From contig NZ_UUIS01000073.1 of assembly GCF_900589395.1 (NCBI RefSeq), forward strand, positions 62,001-126,000: DNA of 64,000 nt. Direction: 5' to 3'. The notes below the pieces were generated by a model. It saw only the letters and a program-made list of their open reading frames with translations, searched no databases and had not been told where the DNA came from. The position numbers and the translations under genes are program-made. Positions 36,161 to 44,925 of the stretch are shown one piece after another. Source of the stretch: Pseudomonas viridiflava. Lineage in GTDB: Bacteria; Pseudomonadota; Gammaproteobacteria; Pseudomonadales; Pseudomonadaceae. Each line of letters opens with the position of its first letter. The stretch's first letter is position 1.

Positions 36161-37237
36161 ATGAGCAAATTCCATAGCCTGGTCATCAAGGATGTTCGCC
36201 CCGAAACCCGTGAGGCGGTGTCGATTGCCTTCGAGGTGCCTGCGGAGCTGGCCGACAGCTTTCGCTTCACCCAGGGCCAGCACCTGGTGATGCGCACGCA
36301 CATTGGCGGCGAAGAAGTGCGTCGTTCCTACTCGATCTGCACCGGGGCCAATGACGGCGAGCTGCGCGTGGCGATCAAGCGCGTGGCCGGCGGGGCCTTT
36401 TCGGCCTACGCCAACGAAACATTGAAGGTCGGCCAGCGCCTGGATGTGATGCCGCCGTCGGGGCACTTTCATGTGCCGCTGGACCCGGCGCGCCAGGGTC
36501 ATTACCTGGCGGTCGCCGCCGGCAGTGGCATCACGCCGATCCTGTCGATCATCAAGACCACCCTGCAGAACGAACCGCACAGCCAGTTCACGCTGATCTA
36601 CGGCAACCGCTCCAGCAACGCGGCGCTGTTTCGCGAGCAGCTCGAAGACCTCAAGAACCGTTACCTGCAACGCCTGAACCTGGTGTTCGTGTTCAGCCGC
36701 GAACAACAGGATGTCGACCTGTACAACGGCCGCATCGATGCCGACAAGTGCGGCCAGCTGTTCAGCCGCTGGATCGACGTCAAATCCCTGGAGGCGGCCT
36801 TTATCTGCGGCCCGCAGGCGATGACCGAGACCGTGCGCGAGCAACTGGTGGCCAACGGTCTGGCCGCCGAGCGTGTGCATTTCGAACTGTTTGCCGCAGC
36901 CGGCAGCAGCCACAAGCGCGAAGCCCGCCAGGCCGCCGCGCAGCTCGATGCCGCGATGAGCGAGATCACCGTGATCAGCGATGGCCGCGAGCTGTCGTTT
37001 GCGCTGGCGCGCAACAGCGTCAGCGTGCTCGACGCCGGCAACGCCCAGGGTGCCGAACTGCCCTACTCGTGCAAGGCCGGGGTGTGCTCGACCTGCAAGT
37101 GCAAGGTGATCGCAGGCGAAGTGGAAATGGACAGCAACTTTGCCCTGGAAGACTACGAAGTGGCCGCCGGCTACGTGCTGTCGTGCCAGGCCTTCCCGCT
37201 CAGCGACAAAGTGGTGCTGGACTTCGATCAGCTCTGA
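36161..37237 (+). CDS. paaE: Phenylacetyl-CoA epoxidase reductase PaaE
   Basis: A 358-residue reductase that passes electrons from NADPH to PaaA. The ferredoxin-reductase part has the FAD motif RRSYSICT and NAD(P) motif AAGSGITPILSI. The C-terminal plant-type 2Fe-2S domain has CKAGVCSTCKCKV with a later LSCQ cysteine. ATG 36161 follows GGAGA. Last gene of paaABCDE; a large REP hairpin begins 8 bp after its stop. Confidence 0.97.
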   Translation: MSKFHSLVIKDVRPETREAVSIAFEVPAELADSFRFTQGQHLVMRTHIGGEEVRRSYSICTGANDGELRVAIKRVAGGAFSAYANETLKVGQRLDVMPPSGHFHVPLDPARQGHYLAVAAGSGITPILSIIKTTLQNEPHSQFTLIYGNRSSNAALFREQLEDLKNRYLQRLNLVFVFSREQQDVDLYNGRIDADKCGQLFSRWIDVKSLEAAFICGPQAMTETVREQLVANGLAAERVHFELFAAAGSSHKREARQAAAQLDAAMSEITVISDGRELSFALARNSVSVLDAGNAQGAELPYSCKAGVCSTCKCKVIAGEVEMDSNFALEDYEVAAGYVLSCQAFPLSDKVVLDFDQL

Positions 37238-37244
37238 CCTCCCG

Positions 37245-37517
37245 GTAGGCGCGCGCTTGCCCGCGACCGAGTGCGCAGCGCTCGCAAAATTGCTGGAGCG
37301 CCATAGATTTACGACCTGACAATCTGCGGAGTGCCACAGATTTACGATCTGAAAATCTGCGAAACGCCATAGATTTACGATCTGACAATCTGCGAAACGC
37401 CATAGATTTAAGATCTGACAATCTGCGAAACGCCATAGATTTACGACCTTACAATCTGCGAAACGCCACTATTTTACGACTGCTAACGCAGCCGGTCGCG
37501 GGCAAGCGCGCTCCTAC
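37245..37517. repeat. REP-type inverted pair (family 1, copy C) with an internal 33-bp tandem array
   Basis: The outer arms (from 37245 and to 37517) match the other family-1 copies. The centre is expanded: the phrase GCCATAGATTTACGA or close variants recurs at 37300, 37333, 37366, 37399, 37432 and 37465, an exact 33-bp period over six copies. In the other copies this centre holds only one or two related units. It fills most of the 342-bp gap between paaE and the DUF485 gene. Confidence 0.92.
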
Positions 37518-37579
37518 GGGGCACCCTGATACACCTTTGATAATGCTCATCTCGACAATCACAACAACAGAGAGCCGCC

Positions 37580-37888
37580 ATGACCCAACAAGAGCTTGAA
37601 CGCTTGCAGCAGCACCCCGACTTCATCGACCTGGTGCGGCGCAAGCAGCGCCTGACCTGGTCGCTGACCCTGACCATGCTCGCCATCTATTACGGCTTCG
37701 TGCTGGTGATGGCCTTCGCCCCACAGGTACTGGGCCGCTCGCTCAGCGGCGGGGTCATGACCTGGGGCATTCCGCTGGCCATCACCGTGATCGTCCTGTC
37801 GTTCGTACTCACGGCGTTCTATGTGCGCCAGACCAACCAGGTGCTCGACCCGCTGGCCGCCCGTCTGTTGCAGGAGACCCGCCCATGA
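37580..37888 (+). CDS. DUF485 inner-membrane protein
   Basis: A 102-residue protein with a cytoplasmic N-terminus (ERLQQHPDFIDLVRRKQRLT, the DUF485 signature) and two membrane helices (about 30-51 and 62-80). DUF485 proteins (YjcH) are encoded directly before acetate-type sodium:solute symporters, as here. The stop overlaps the permease start by 4 bp. It probably assists the permease; the mechanism is unknown. Confidence 0.93.
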   Translation: MTQQELERLQQHPDFIDLVRRKQRLTWSLTLTMLAIYYGFVLVMAFAPQVLGRSLSGGVMTWGIPLAITVIVLSFVLTAFYVRQTNQVLDPLAARLLQETRP

Positions 37889-39531
37889 AGGCCGTGTCGC
37901 TTTTTGCCCTCACCGGCGGCCTGTTGCTCAGCGGTGCGGCCCTGGCCGCCGAGCCGGCCACCCGGCCGTTGAACTGGCATGCCATCGGCATGTTCCTGGT
38001 GTTCGTGCTGTTCACCCTGGGCGTGACCCGCTGGGCGGCGCTGCGCACCCGTTCGACCAGTGATTTCTACACCGCCGGCGGCGGCATCACCGGTTTCCAG
38101 AACGGCCTGGCGATTGCCGGCGACATGATCAGCGCGGCGTCCTTCCTGGGCATCTCGGCGATGATCTTCATGGCCGGCTACGATGGCCTTCTCTATTCGC
38201 TGGGCGTGGTGGCGGCCTGGCCGATCATCCTGTTCCTGATTGCCGAGCGCCTGCGCAACCTGGGCAAGTACACCTTTGCCGACGTGGTCTCGTACCGCCT
38301 GGAACAGACCCCGATCCGCATCACCGCCGCCCTGGGCACGCTGATCGTGGCACTGATGTACCTGATGGCGCAGATGGTCGGCGCCGGCAAACTGATCGAG
38401 CTGCTGTTCGGCATCTCCTACCTGCAAGCGGTGCTGCTGGTCGGCGTGCTGATGGTGTTCTACGTGACCTTCGGCGGCATGCTGGCCACCACCTGGGTAC
38501 AGATCATCAAGGCGGTGATGCTGCTGTGCGGTGCCAGCTTCATGGCCTTCATGGTGCTGCGTCACTTCAACTTCAGCCCCGAGGCGATGTTTGCCGGTGC
38601 TGCGGCCGTGCATGCCAAGGGCGTGGCGATCATGGCGCCGGGCGGCATGCTCAGCAACCCGATCGACACCCTGTCGCTGGCCGTGGGCATGATGTTCGGC
38701 ACCGCCGGCCTGCCGCACATCCTGATGCGTTTCTTCACCGTCAAGGACGCCCGTGAAGCGCGCAAGAGCGTGCTCTACGCCACCGGTTTCATCGGCTACT
38801 TCTACCTGCTGCTGATCGCCATCGGCTTTGGTGCCATCGTCATGGTCGGTACCGATCCTGCTTTTCGCAACAGCGCCGGCGCCATCATCGGTGGCGGCAA
38901 CATGGTCGCGGTGCACCTGGCGCAAGCGGTGGGCGGCAGCCTGTTCCTGGGCTTTATCTCGGCGGTGGCATTCGCCACGATCCTGGCGGTGGTGGCCGGC
39001 CTGGCGCTGTCCGGCGCCTCGGCGGTGGCCCATGACCTGTATGCCTGTGTGATCCGCAAGGGCAAAGCCACCGAGCGCGAAGAAATGCGCATGTCGCGCC
39101 TGACCACCCTGGTGATCGGCGTGCTGGCGGTGATCCTCGGCATCCTCTTCGAGTCGCAGAACATCGCGTTCCTGTCCGGGCTGGTGCTGGCGATTGCCGC
39201 GTCGGTGAATTTCCCGGTGCTGTTTCTCTCGATGTTCTGGAAGGGCCTGACCACCCGCGGTGCGGTGGCCGGCAGCCTGGCCGGACTGATCTCGGCGGTG
39301 GTGCTGCTGGTGCTGAGTCCTGTGGTGTGGGTCAAGGTGCTGGGCAATGACAGCGCGCTGTTCCCGTATTCGAACCCGGCGCTGTTCTCGATGACCTGCG
39401 CCTTTGTCGGCGCCTGGCTGTTCTCGGTCACCGACCAGTCGGAACGCGCCCAGGCCGAACGCGGCCGCTACATGGCGCAGTTCATTCGCTCGATGACAGG
39501 CTTTGGCGCAGCAGGCGCCAGCCGGCACTGA
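37885..39531 (+). CDS. paaL: Phenylacetate permease (SSS family, ActP-like)
   Basis: A 548-residue sodium:solute symporter-family permease with a cleavable or first hydrophobic segment and about 13 membrane helices. RSTSDFYTAGGGITGFQNGL and AGDMISAASFLGISAMIFMA are ActP-type signatures. It resembles acetate permease, but its location between paaE, a porin gene and paaZ assigns it to phenylacetate uptake (PaaL/PhaJ of P. putida U). It starts within the DUF485 gene. Confidence 0.9.
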   Translation: MKAVSLFALTGGLLLSGAALAAEPATRPLNWHAIGMFLVFVLFTLGVTRWAALRTRSTSDFYTAGGGITGFQNGLAIAGDMISAASFLGISAMIFMAGYDGLLYSLGVVAAWPIILFLIAERLRNLGKYTFADVVSYRLEQTPIRITAALGTLIVALMYLMAQMVGAGKLIELLFGISYLQAVLLVGVLMVFYVTFGGMLATTWVQIIKAVMLLCGASFMAFMVLRHFNFSPEAMFAGAAAVHAKGVAIMAPGGMLSNPIDTLSLAVGMMFGTAGLPHILMRFFTVKDAREARKSVLYATGFIGYFYLLLIAIGFGAIVMVGTDPAFRNSAGAIIGGGNMVAVHLAQAVGGSLFLGFISAVAFATILAVVAGLALSGASAVAHDLYACVIRKGKATEREEMRMSRLTTLVIGVLAVILGILFESQNIAFLSGLVLAIAASVNFPVLFLSMFWKGLTTRGAVAGSLAGLISAVVLLVLSPVVWVKVLGNDSALFPYSNPALFSMTCAFVGAWLFSVTDQSERAQAERGRYMAQFIRSMTGFGAAGASRH

Positions 39532-39559
39532 TCAACCTTACCCGGACGGAATAACAAGA

Positions 39560-40795
39560 ATGCACACGATCCGTATCACTGCCTCGCTGCTGGCCGCTGC
39601 CAGTGCCACCCTGGCCGGCAGCGCCATGGCCGGCTTTGTGGAAGACAGCAAGGCCAGCCTGGAAATGCGCAATTTCTACCTGAATCGCGATTTTCGCCAG
39701 AGCAACGCGCCCCAGGCCAAGGCCGAAGAATGGGCCCAGGGCTTTACCGCACGCTTCGAATCGGGCTTTACCGAAGGCACGATCGGTGTGGGCGTCGATG
39801 CCATTGGCGAGCTGGGAATCAAGCTCGACTCCAGCCGCGACCGGCGCAACACGGGCCTGCTGGCCTTTGACCCGGCGAGCGGCGAACCGGTGGACGACTA
39901 CAGCGAACTGGGCGTGGCGGGCAAGTTGCGTTTCTCCAAAACGGTATTGAAGGTCGGTACCCTGCAACCGACCTTGCCGGTGGTGACCTACAACGACACG
40001 CGGCTGCTGTCCTCGACCTTTCAGGGCGGCATGCTGACCTCCAGGGAAATCGACGGCCTGACCGTCAATGCCGGGCGCCTGACCCGCGCCAACCTGCGTG
40101 ACTCCTCCAGCCGCGACGACATCGGCTACGGCGCGGCCAGCAGCGACGCCTTCGACTTTGCCGGCGGCAGCTACGCGATCAACCCGACACTCACGGCCAG
40201 CTACTACTACGGCAAACTGGAGAATATCTATCGCCAGCACTTCGTGGGCCTGGTGCACACCCAGCCCTTGGGTGAAAAGCTCAGCCTGCGCAGCGACCTG
40301 CGTTATTTCGACAGCGGCAACGACGGCCAGCAACGTGCCGGGCGCATCGACAACCGCAACATCAACGGCATGTTCACCCTGACCCACGGCGGGCATAAAT
40401 TCGGCCTGGGCTTCCAGCAGTTGTCCGGCGACAGCGCCTTTCCGTTTCTCAATGGAGGCGACCCGTACTCGGTCAACCTGGTGACCTTCAACACCTTCAC
40501 CCGCGCCGGGGAGGACGCCTGGCAACTGCGCTACGACTATGACTTTGCCGCCCTGGGCGTGCCGGGCCTGACCTTCATGACCCGCTATGTCGACGGTCGC
40601 AACGCCCGCACCGCCACCGGCGACCACGGCGAGGAATGGGAACGCAACACCGACATCGCCTATGTGCTGCAAAGCGGCCCGCTCAAGGGCCTGAGCCTGC
40701 GCTGGCGTAACCTGACCTTTCGCTCGGGCAACGGCCTGAGCACCGACCTGGACGAAAACCGCCTGATCGTCGGCTACACCCTGGCGCTCTGGTAA
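39560..40795 (+). CDS. paaM: Phenylacetate-specific OprD-family porin
   Basis: A 411-residue outer-membrane channel of the OprD family. A signal peptide (about 1-24, ending GSAMA) is followed by FVEDSKASLEMRNFYLNRDF, EEWAQGFTARFESGFTEGTI and an 18-strand barrel pattern ending in YTLALW with a C-terminal aromatic residue. Its place 28 bp after the permease gene fits PaaM/PhaK of P. putida. ATG 39560 is preferred because the signal peptide begins there. Confidence 0.92.
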   Translation: MHTIRITASLLAAASATLAGSAMAGFVEDSKASLEMRNFYLNRDFRQSNAPQAKAEEWAQGFTARFESGFTEGTIGVGVDAIGELGIKLDSSRDRRNTGLLAFDPASGEPVDDYSELGVAGKLRFSKTVLKVGTLQPTLPVVTYNDTRLLSSTFQGGMLTSREIDGLTVNAGRLTRANLRDSSSRDDIGYGAASSDAFDFAGGSYAINPTLTASYYYGKLENIYRQHFVGLVHTQPLGEKLSLRSDLRYFDSGNDGQQRAGRIDNRNINGMFTLTHGGHKFGLGFQQLSGDSAFPFLNGGDPYSVNLVTFNTFTRAGEDAWQLRYDYDFAALGVPGLTFMTRYVDGRNARTATGDHGEEWERNTDIAYVLQSGPLKGLSLRWRNLTFRSGNGLSTDLDENRLIVGYTLALW

Positions 40796-40814
40796 AGGCA
40801 CTCGATACCGCCCT

Positions 40815-40966
40815 GTAGGAGCGCGCTCTGCCCGCGACCGGCTGCGTTAGCAGTCGTAAATTTGTGGCGTTTCGCAAATTTTGAATGTGTTCACAACCAC
40901 GAATTTGTAGCGTTTCATCAATTTTGCGAGCGCTACGCACTCGGTCGCGGGCAAGCGCGCTCCTAC
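40815..40966. repeat. REP-type inverted pair (family 1, copy D)
   Basis: Arms beginning GTAGGAGCGCGCTCTGCCCG at 40815 and ending GCAAGCGCGCTCCTAC at 40966 flank an AT-rich centre. The left arm has the GCGCTCTGCCC variant also seen in copy E. It lies between paaM and paaZ. Confidence 0.9.
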
Positions 40967-41014
40967 CAGGCGCCCGTCCTTGAATGATTGGAATGACCCA
41001 TGGAGACTTTCCTG

Positions 41015-43069
41015 ATGAGCAACGCCCCTACCCTGCAAAGCTTCATCGGCGGCCGCTGGATCGGCCAGCATGGCGCCTCGATTCTGCGCAGCGCCATCAA
41101 CGGCCAGGGCATCGCCCGCACCCATGAAGAATCACCGGATTTCGGCGAGGCGCTGGATCACGCGCGGCAACAGGGCCTGAGCCAGTTGCTGGCGCTGGAC
41201 TTCCAGCAGCGCGCCGCACGCTTGCGCGACCTGGGCAAATACCTGCTCGAACACAAGGAACAGCTCTACGCCTTGTCGCTGCACAGCGGCGCCACCCGTG
41301 CTGACAGCTGGGTCGACATCGAAGGCGGTGCCGGCACCCTGTTCGCCTACGCCAGCCTGGGCCGGCGCGAACTGCCGTCGGGCAACCTGGTGCATGAAGG
41401 CCCGGCCATGCCGCTGGGCAAGCTGGGCCAGTTTGTCGGCAGCCACATCCTGGTGCCGCGCGGCGGCGTCGCGGTGCACATCAATGCGTTCAATTTCCCG
41501 ATCTGGGGCATGCTGGAAAAGTTCGCGCCCAGCTTTCTGGCCGGCATGCCGTGCATCGTCAAGCCGGCCACCGCCACCAGCTACCTGACCGAAGCCACCG
41601 TACGCCTGATGCACGCCTCCGGCCTGCTGCCCGCCGGCAGCCTGCAACTGATCATCGGCGGCACCGGTGATCTGCTCGACCGCCTCAACGGCCAGGACGT
41701 GGTGACCTTTACCGGTTCAGCCGACACCGCCGCCAAGCTGCGGGTCAATGCCAACCTGATTCGCCAGTCGGTGCCGTTCAATGCCGAGGCCGACTCGCTG
41801 AACTGCGCCATCCTGGCACCGGAAGTCACCCCGGACGATCCTGAGTTCGAGCTGTTCATCAAGGAAGTGGCGCGGGAAATGACGGTCAAGGCCGGCCAGA
41901 AGTGCACGGCCATCCGCCGCGCCATCGTCCCGGCCCGGCACATCGACGCGGTGGCCGAGAAGCTGCGCGAGCGGCTGGCCAAGGTGGTCACCGGCGATCC
42001 GTCGGTGGAAGGTGTGCGCATGGGCCCGCTGGCCTCCCACGCCCAGCAGAACGATGTGGCCGAGCGCGTGCAGGCCCTGCTGGCCAGCAGCGACCTGCTG
42101 ATGGGGGCCGGCGACGGCTTTGCCCCGCGTGGCGAAGGCGTGGCCGAAGGCGCGTTCTTTGCCCCGACCCTGCTGCGCAGCCGCAACCCGCATGCCGAGG
42201 GCGGCGCCCATGACATCGAAGCCTTTGGCCCGGTCAGCACACTGATGGCCTATGACGACCTGGACGAAGCCATCGCCCTGGCCGCCCGCGGCAAGGGCAG
42301 CCTGGTCGCCAGCCTGATCACCAAAGACCCGAAGGTCGCGGCCAAAGTGGTGCCGGCCGCTGCTGCCCTGCATGGCCGCTTGCACATTCTGGACCGCGAA
42401 TCGGCGGCCGAATCCACCGGCCACGGCTCGCCCCTGCCGCAGCTCAAGCACGGCGGCCCGGGCCGCGCCGGTGGCGGCGAAGAGCTGGGCGGCCTGCGCG
42501 CGGTCAAACACTACCTGCAACGCACCGCCGTGCAGGGCTCGCCGAGCATGCTGATGGCGGTCACCGGCGAATACGTGCGTGGTGCGGCGTTGTACGAGAC
42601 CGAGGTGCACCCGTTCCGCCGCTATTTTGAAGACCTGCACATCGGTGAGTCGTTGCTGACCCACCGCCGCACCGTGACCGAAGCCGACCTGGTCAACTTC
42701 GGCTGCCTGTCCGGCGACCACTTCTATATGCACTTCGATGACATTGCCGCCAAGCAATCGCAGTTCGGCAAACGCATCGCCCACGGCTACTTCGTGCTCT
42801 CGGCGGCGGCAGGGCTGTTCGTTTCGCCGGCACCGGGCCCGGTACTGGCCAACTACGGGCTGGACACCCTGCGCTTCATCAACCCGGTGGGCATCGGCGA
42901 CACCATCCGGGCGCGGCTGACCTGCAAGCGCAAGATCGACCAGGGCAAGCTCAGCGCCAAGGACGAACCGCAAGGCGTGGTGGCCTGGGATGTCGAGGTC
43001 ACCAACCAGGACGGCGAGCTGGTGGCCAGCTACGACATCCTGACCCTGGTGCTCAAACGCCCGGCCTGA
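41015..43069 (+). CDS. paaZ: Bifunctional oxepin-CoA hydrolase / semialdehyde dehydrogenase PaaZ
   Basis: A 684-residue fusion. The N-terminal aldehyde dehydrogenase domain (about 1-515) shows FNFPIWGMLEKFAPSFLAGM, FTGSADTAAKL and the nucleophile Cys in VKAGQKCTAIRRA. The C-terminal MaoC-like hydratase domain (about 535-684; FGCLSGDHFYMHFDD, then RIAHGYFVLSAAAGL) opens the oxepin ring. It produces 3-oxo-5,6-dehydrosuberyl-CoA. ATG 41015 has GGAG 9 bases upstream. It is separated from the permease operon by a REP pair and may have its own promoter. Confidence 0.96.
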   Translation: MSNAPTLQSFIGGRWIGQHGASILRSAINGQGIARTHEESPDFGEALDHARQQGLSQLLALDFQQRAARLRDLGKYLLEHKEQLYALSLHSGATRADSWVDIEGGAGTLFAYASLGRRELPSGNLVHEGPAMPLGKLGQFVGSHILVPRGGVAVHINAFNFPIWGMLEKFAPSFLAGMPCIVKPATATSYLTEATVRLMHASGLLPAGSLQLIIGGTGDLLDRLNGQDVVTFTGSADTAAKLRVNANLIRQSVPFNAEADSLNCAILAPEVTPDDPEFELFIKEVAREMTVKAGQKCTAIRRAIVPARHIDAVAEKLRERLAKVVTGDPSVEGVRMGPLASHAQQNDVAERVQALLASSDLLMGAGDGFAPRGEGVAEGAFFAPTLLRSRNPHAEGGAHDIEAFGPVSTLMAYDDLDEAIALAARGKGSLVASLITKDPKVAAKVVPAAAALHGRLHILDRESAAESTGHGSPLPQLKHGGPGRAGGGEELGGLRAVKHYLQRTAVQGSPSMLMAVTGEYVRGAALYETEVHPFRRYFEDLHIGESLLTHRRTVTEADLVNFGCLSGDHFYMHFDDIAAKQSQFGKRIAHGYFVLSAAAGLFVSPAPGPVLANYGLDTLRFINPVGIGDTIRARLTCKRKIDQGKLSAKDEPQGVVAWDVEVTNQDGELVASYDILTLVLKRPA

Positions 43070-43078
43070 GGTAACGCC

Positions 43079-43146
43079 TCATCCTGCACCCCGACCACTT
43101 CAACCCGGTCGCGGTGCTGTTTGGCGCGGTACAACGCATGGGGCAG
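43079..43146 (-). pseudogene. Relic of a GGDEF-domain C-terminus
   Basis: On the minus strand this piece reads HALYRAKQHRDRVEVVG, which fits the end of a GGDEF domain (ALYxAKxxGRxRVxV). It lies just past the siaD stop, in a different frame from siaD, which has its own complete ending (ALYKAKRGGRNRV). It therefore seems to be a remnant of a second diguanylate cyclase gene or of a partial tandem duplication. Confidence 0.55.
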
Positions 43147-43180
43147 CCCGGGGCGAGAGGATTTCCAGCCCCTGCATGTG

Positions 43181-43930
43181 TCAGCCATCGGCCTGCTCGA
43201 CCCGATTGCGCCCGCCCCGCTTGGCCTTGTACAAGGCGCTGTCCGCCTGGCTGTAGGCGCTGTCGAAACAGGTTCCGGCCGGGCTGGCACTGACCCCGAA
43301 GCTGGCACAGATGCGCCGGTCGACCGGCGCCGGGAACACGTGGGCGGCGATGGCCGTGCACATGGCTTCGGCCAGGGCCAGGCCCTCGGACAACGCACCG
43401 CCCGGCAGCAGCACGGTGAACTCCTCACCGCCTACCCGGCCGATCACCCCGCGCTGACCGACAATCTGGCGCAGGCACTCGACGATGCCGCGAATCACCG
43501 CGTCGCCGGCCGGGTGGCCAAAATCGTCATTGACCTGCTTGAAGTGATCGATATCGAGCACGATCAGTACTGCGCCGGTGCTTTGCAGCATGCCCCTGGC
43601 CTGTTCGATCACCGCGCCGCGGTTGAGCACACCGGTCAGTGCATCGTGGGTGGCACGGTACTCCAGTTGTTCGGCCAGGGCCTGCAATTGCAGGTTGAGG
43701 GCGTTCATGTCGCGCTCGGCCCGGTCGCTGCGGGTAATCAGGCGCCTCGTTTCACGAATCAGCCGCTCGAAATGCCCGGTCAGTTCGGCCAGTGACTGGC
43801 GATACATGGCCGTATCGGCATCGGCCAGCGCCAGGATCGAGCGCGCCTGCAGCAAGGCCTCGGTCTCGCCGCTGAACAGGTCCAGCGCCTGGTCGGCCCG
43901 AACGCTGGACACAGAACCTGCAGTTGCCAT
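43181..43930 (-). CDS. siaD: Diguanylate cyclase SiaD
   Basis: A 249-residue cytoplasmic diguanylate cyclase that makes c-di-GMP. A helical N-terminal part (about 20-90) precedes the GGDEF domain, whose active site reads GRVGGEEFTVLLP. The usual RxxD product-inhibition site is not present at the expected position (GQRG is found). The size and position after siaC match SiaD of P. aeruginosa, which is activated by binding SiaC. The start is 12 bp after the siaC stop. Confidence 0.88.
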   Translation of the reverse strand: MATAGSVSSVRADQALDLFSGETEALLQARSILALADADTAMYRQSLAELTGHFERLIRETRRLITRSDRAERDMNALNLQLQALAEQLEYRATHDALTGVLNRGAVIEQARGMLQSTGAVLIVLDIDHFKQVNDDFGHPAGDAVIRGIVECLRQIVGQRGVIGRVGGEEFTVLLPGGALSEGLALAEAMCTAIAAHVFPAPVDRRICASFGVSASPAGTCFDSAYSQADSALYKAKRGGRNRVEQADG

Positions 43931-43942
43931 GACCCATGTTCC

Positions 43943-44332
43943 TCAGGAAATCGACACAGGGTGGTCGTTGAAGGTCAAGGCCGTGAAGTCCGCCTTCAAC
44001 TCTTCACCAAACTCGAAGATCGTTTCGTCTTCTTCGTCGTAATACCAGTTGACCACGATGGTGTTGCCCGCCCCGACAGCGGCGTCGAGGGTGTCGAAAA
44101 TGCTGAACAGCATCTTGGTACTGGAGCTGTTGAAGTACGCCAGGGCAATGTTCGCGGTGATCGAGGCACCGCTGCACTGCGCCAGAAAATCGCGCAGCCG
44201 CTGCACCACCGGCGCATAGAAGGCGGCAGCATTTTCAGGGTACGACTCGCCCTTGAGGCTCAACACGTGCTGGTCGAAGCGAAAGTCGACCTCCGGCGAG
44301 GTGGCAGTGGCTTCGACAAAAAAGTTGTCCAT
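43943..44332 (-). CDS. siaC: SiaC (DUF1987) diguanylate cyclase activator
   Basis: A 129-residue DUF1987 protein. SiaC switches the diguanylate cyclase SiaD on when unphosphorylated; the kinase SiaB and phosphatase SiaA control its phospho-threonine. The NIALAYFNSSSTKMLFSIFD segment carries the likely phosphosite, Thr72 (Thr68 in P. aeruginosa). ATG 44332 has GGAG 8 bases upstream; the TTG further upstream is rejected. Confidence 0.92.
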   Translation of the reverse strand: MDNFFVEATATSPEVDFRFDQHVLSLKGESYPENAAAFYAPVVQRLRDFLAQCSGASITANIALAYFNSSSTKMLFSIFDTLDAAVGAGNTIVVNWYYDEEDETIFEFGEELKADFTALTFNDHPVSIS

Positions 44333-44349
44333 GGCAATCAATCACTCCT

Positions 44350-44925
44350 TCAAATAGTGGCTTTGAGGCAGAACAAGGTGGTGTCCGGGTCTTGCGGCCT
44401 GGGCTGGAAGCTGTACTCCAGCGGGGCACTGGCATCGCGAGCCATGGTCAGAAAACCCAGCCCCGCGCCCTTGCTGCCCTCGGGGGTTTCGGCACGCAGC
44501 GATACCTTGTAGGCCTGTTTGATTTCCTCGATCGACATGCCGCGCAGCGGTTCGAGGCTGGCGCGCAGACGCTCGACTTCGCTGCTGGCCACCGGGTTCG
44601 CACACAGCATCACAAAGCGGTCGTGGTCGGTGCTGATGCACACCGCGCCCTGACGCAGCCCGGGCGCATCGTCAGCCGACTCGCCCAGCGCATCGGCAGA
44701 GTAATGCACGATGTTCTGCGACAACTCGATGAACGAGGAGAACAGCTTGCGTCGGGTCGGGGCACCGACGCCGGAGACTTGCAGTTGCAGCTTGACGACT
44801 TCGGCCATGGCCGAAACCACGCTGTGGGAGAAGTAGCCCATGTGGTAGAAAATCACATTGCGCTGCTGGGCAAGGTCGAAAAAGCTGGTGTCCTGCGGCG
44901 CGGTGGCGCCTGGCAAATTAGTCAT
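44350..44925 (-). CDS. siaB: SiaB-family protein kinase
   Basis: A 191-residue protein that fits SiaB, the kinase of SiaC. It resembles a histidine kinase-type ATPase fold: ELSQNIVHYSADA is an N-box-like helix and GSKGAGLGFLTMARD a glycine-rich ATP lid. The N-terminus DLAQQRNVIFYHMGYFSHSV is typical of the family. AGGAG precedes ATG 44925, which overlaps the end of siaA by 8 bp. Confidence 0.88.
   Translation of the reverse strand: MTNLPGATAPQDTSFFDLAQQRNVIFYHMGYFSHSVVSAMAEVVKLQLQVSGVGAPTRRKLFSSFIELSQNIVHYSADALGESADDAPGLRQGAVCISTDHDRFVMLCANPVASSEVERLRASLEPLRGMSIEEIKQAYKVSLRAETPEGSKGAGLGFLTMARDASAPLEYSFQPRPQDPDTTLFCLKATI

Noticed and set aside
37200..37436. 78-residue minus-strand frame with repeats MAFRRLSDRKS
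   Set aside because: The 11-residue repeat is only the translation of the 33-bp tandem DNA repeat inside a REP pair, without a start signal.
37300..37480. CRISPR array
   Set aside because: The 33-bp units are contiguous and similar throughout, with no unique spacers, and no cas gene is present. The 133-bp repeats at 51.4-51.9 kb fail for the same reason.
37819..39528. 569-residue minus-strand frame opposite paaL, and a similar 541-residue one opposite paaK (31095-32720)
   Set aside because: They are antisense shadows of high-GC genes: their composition is Gln/His/Arg-rich or low in structure and the plus-strand genes are unmistakable.
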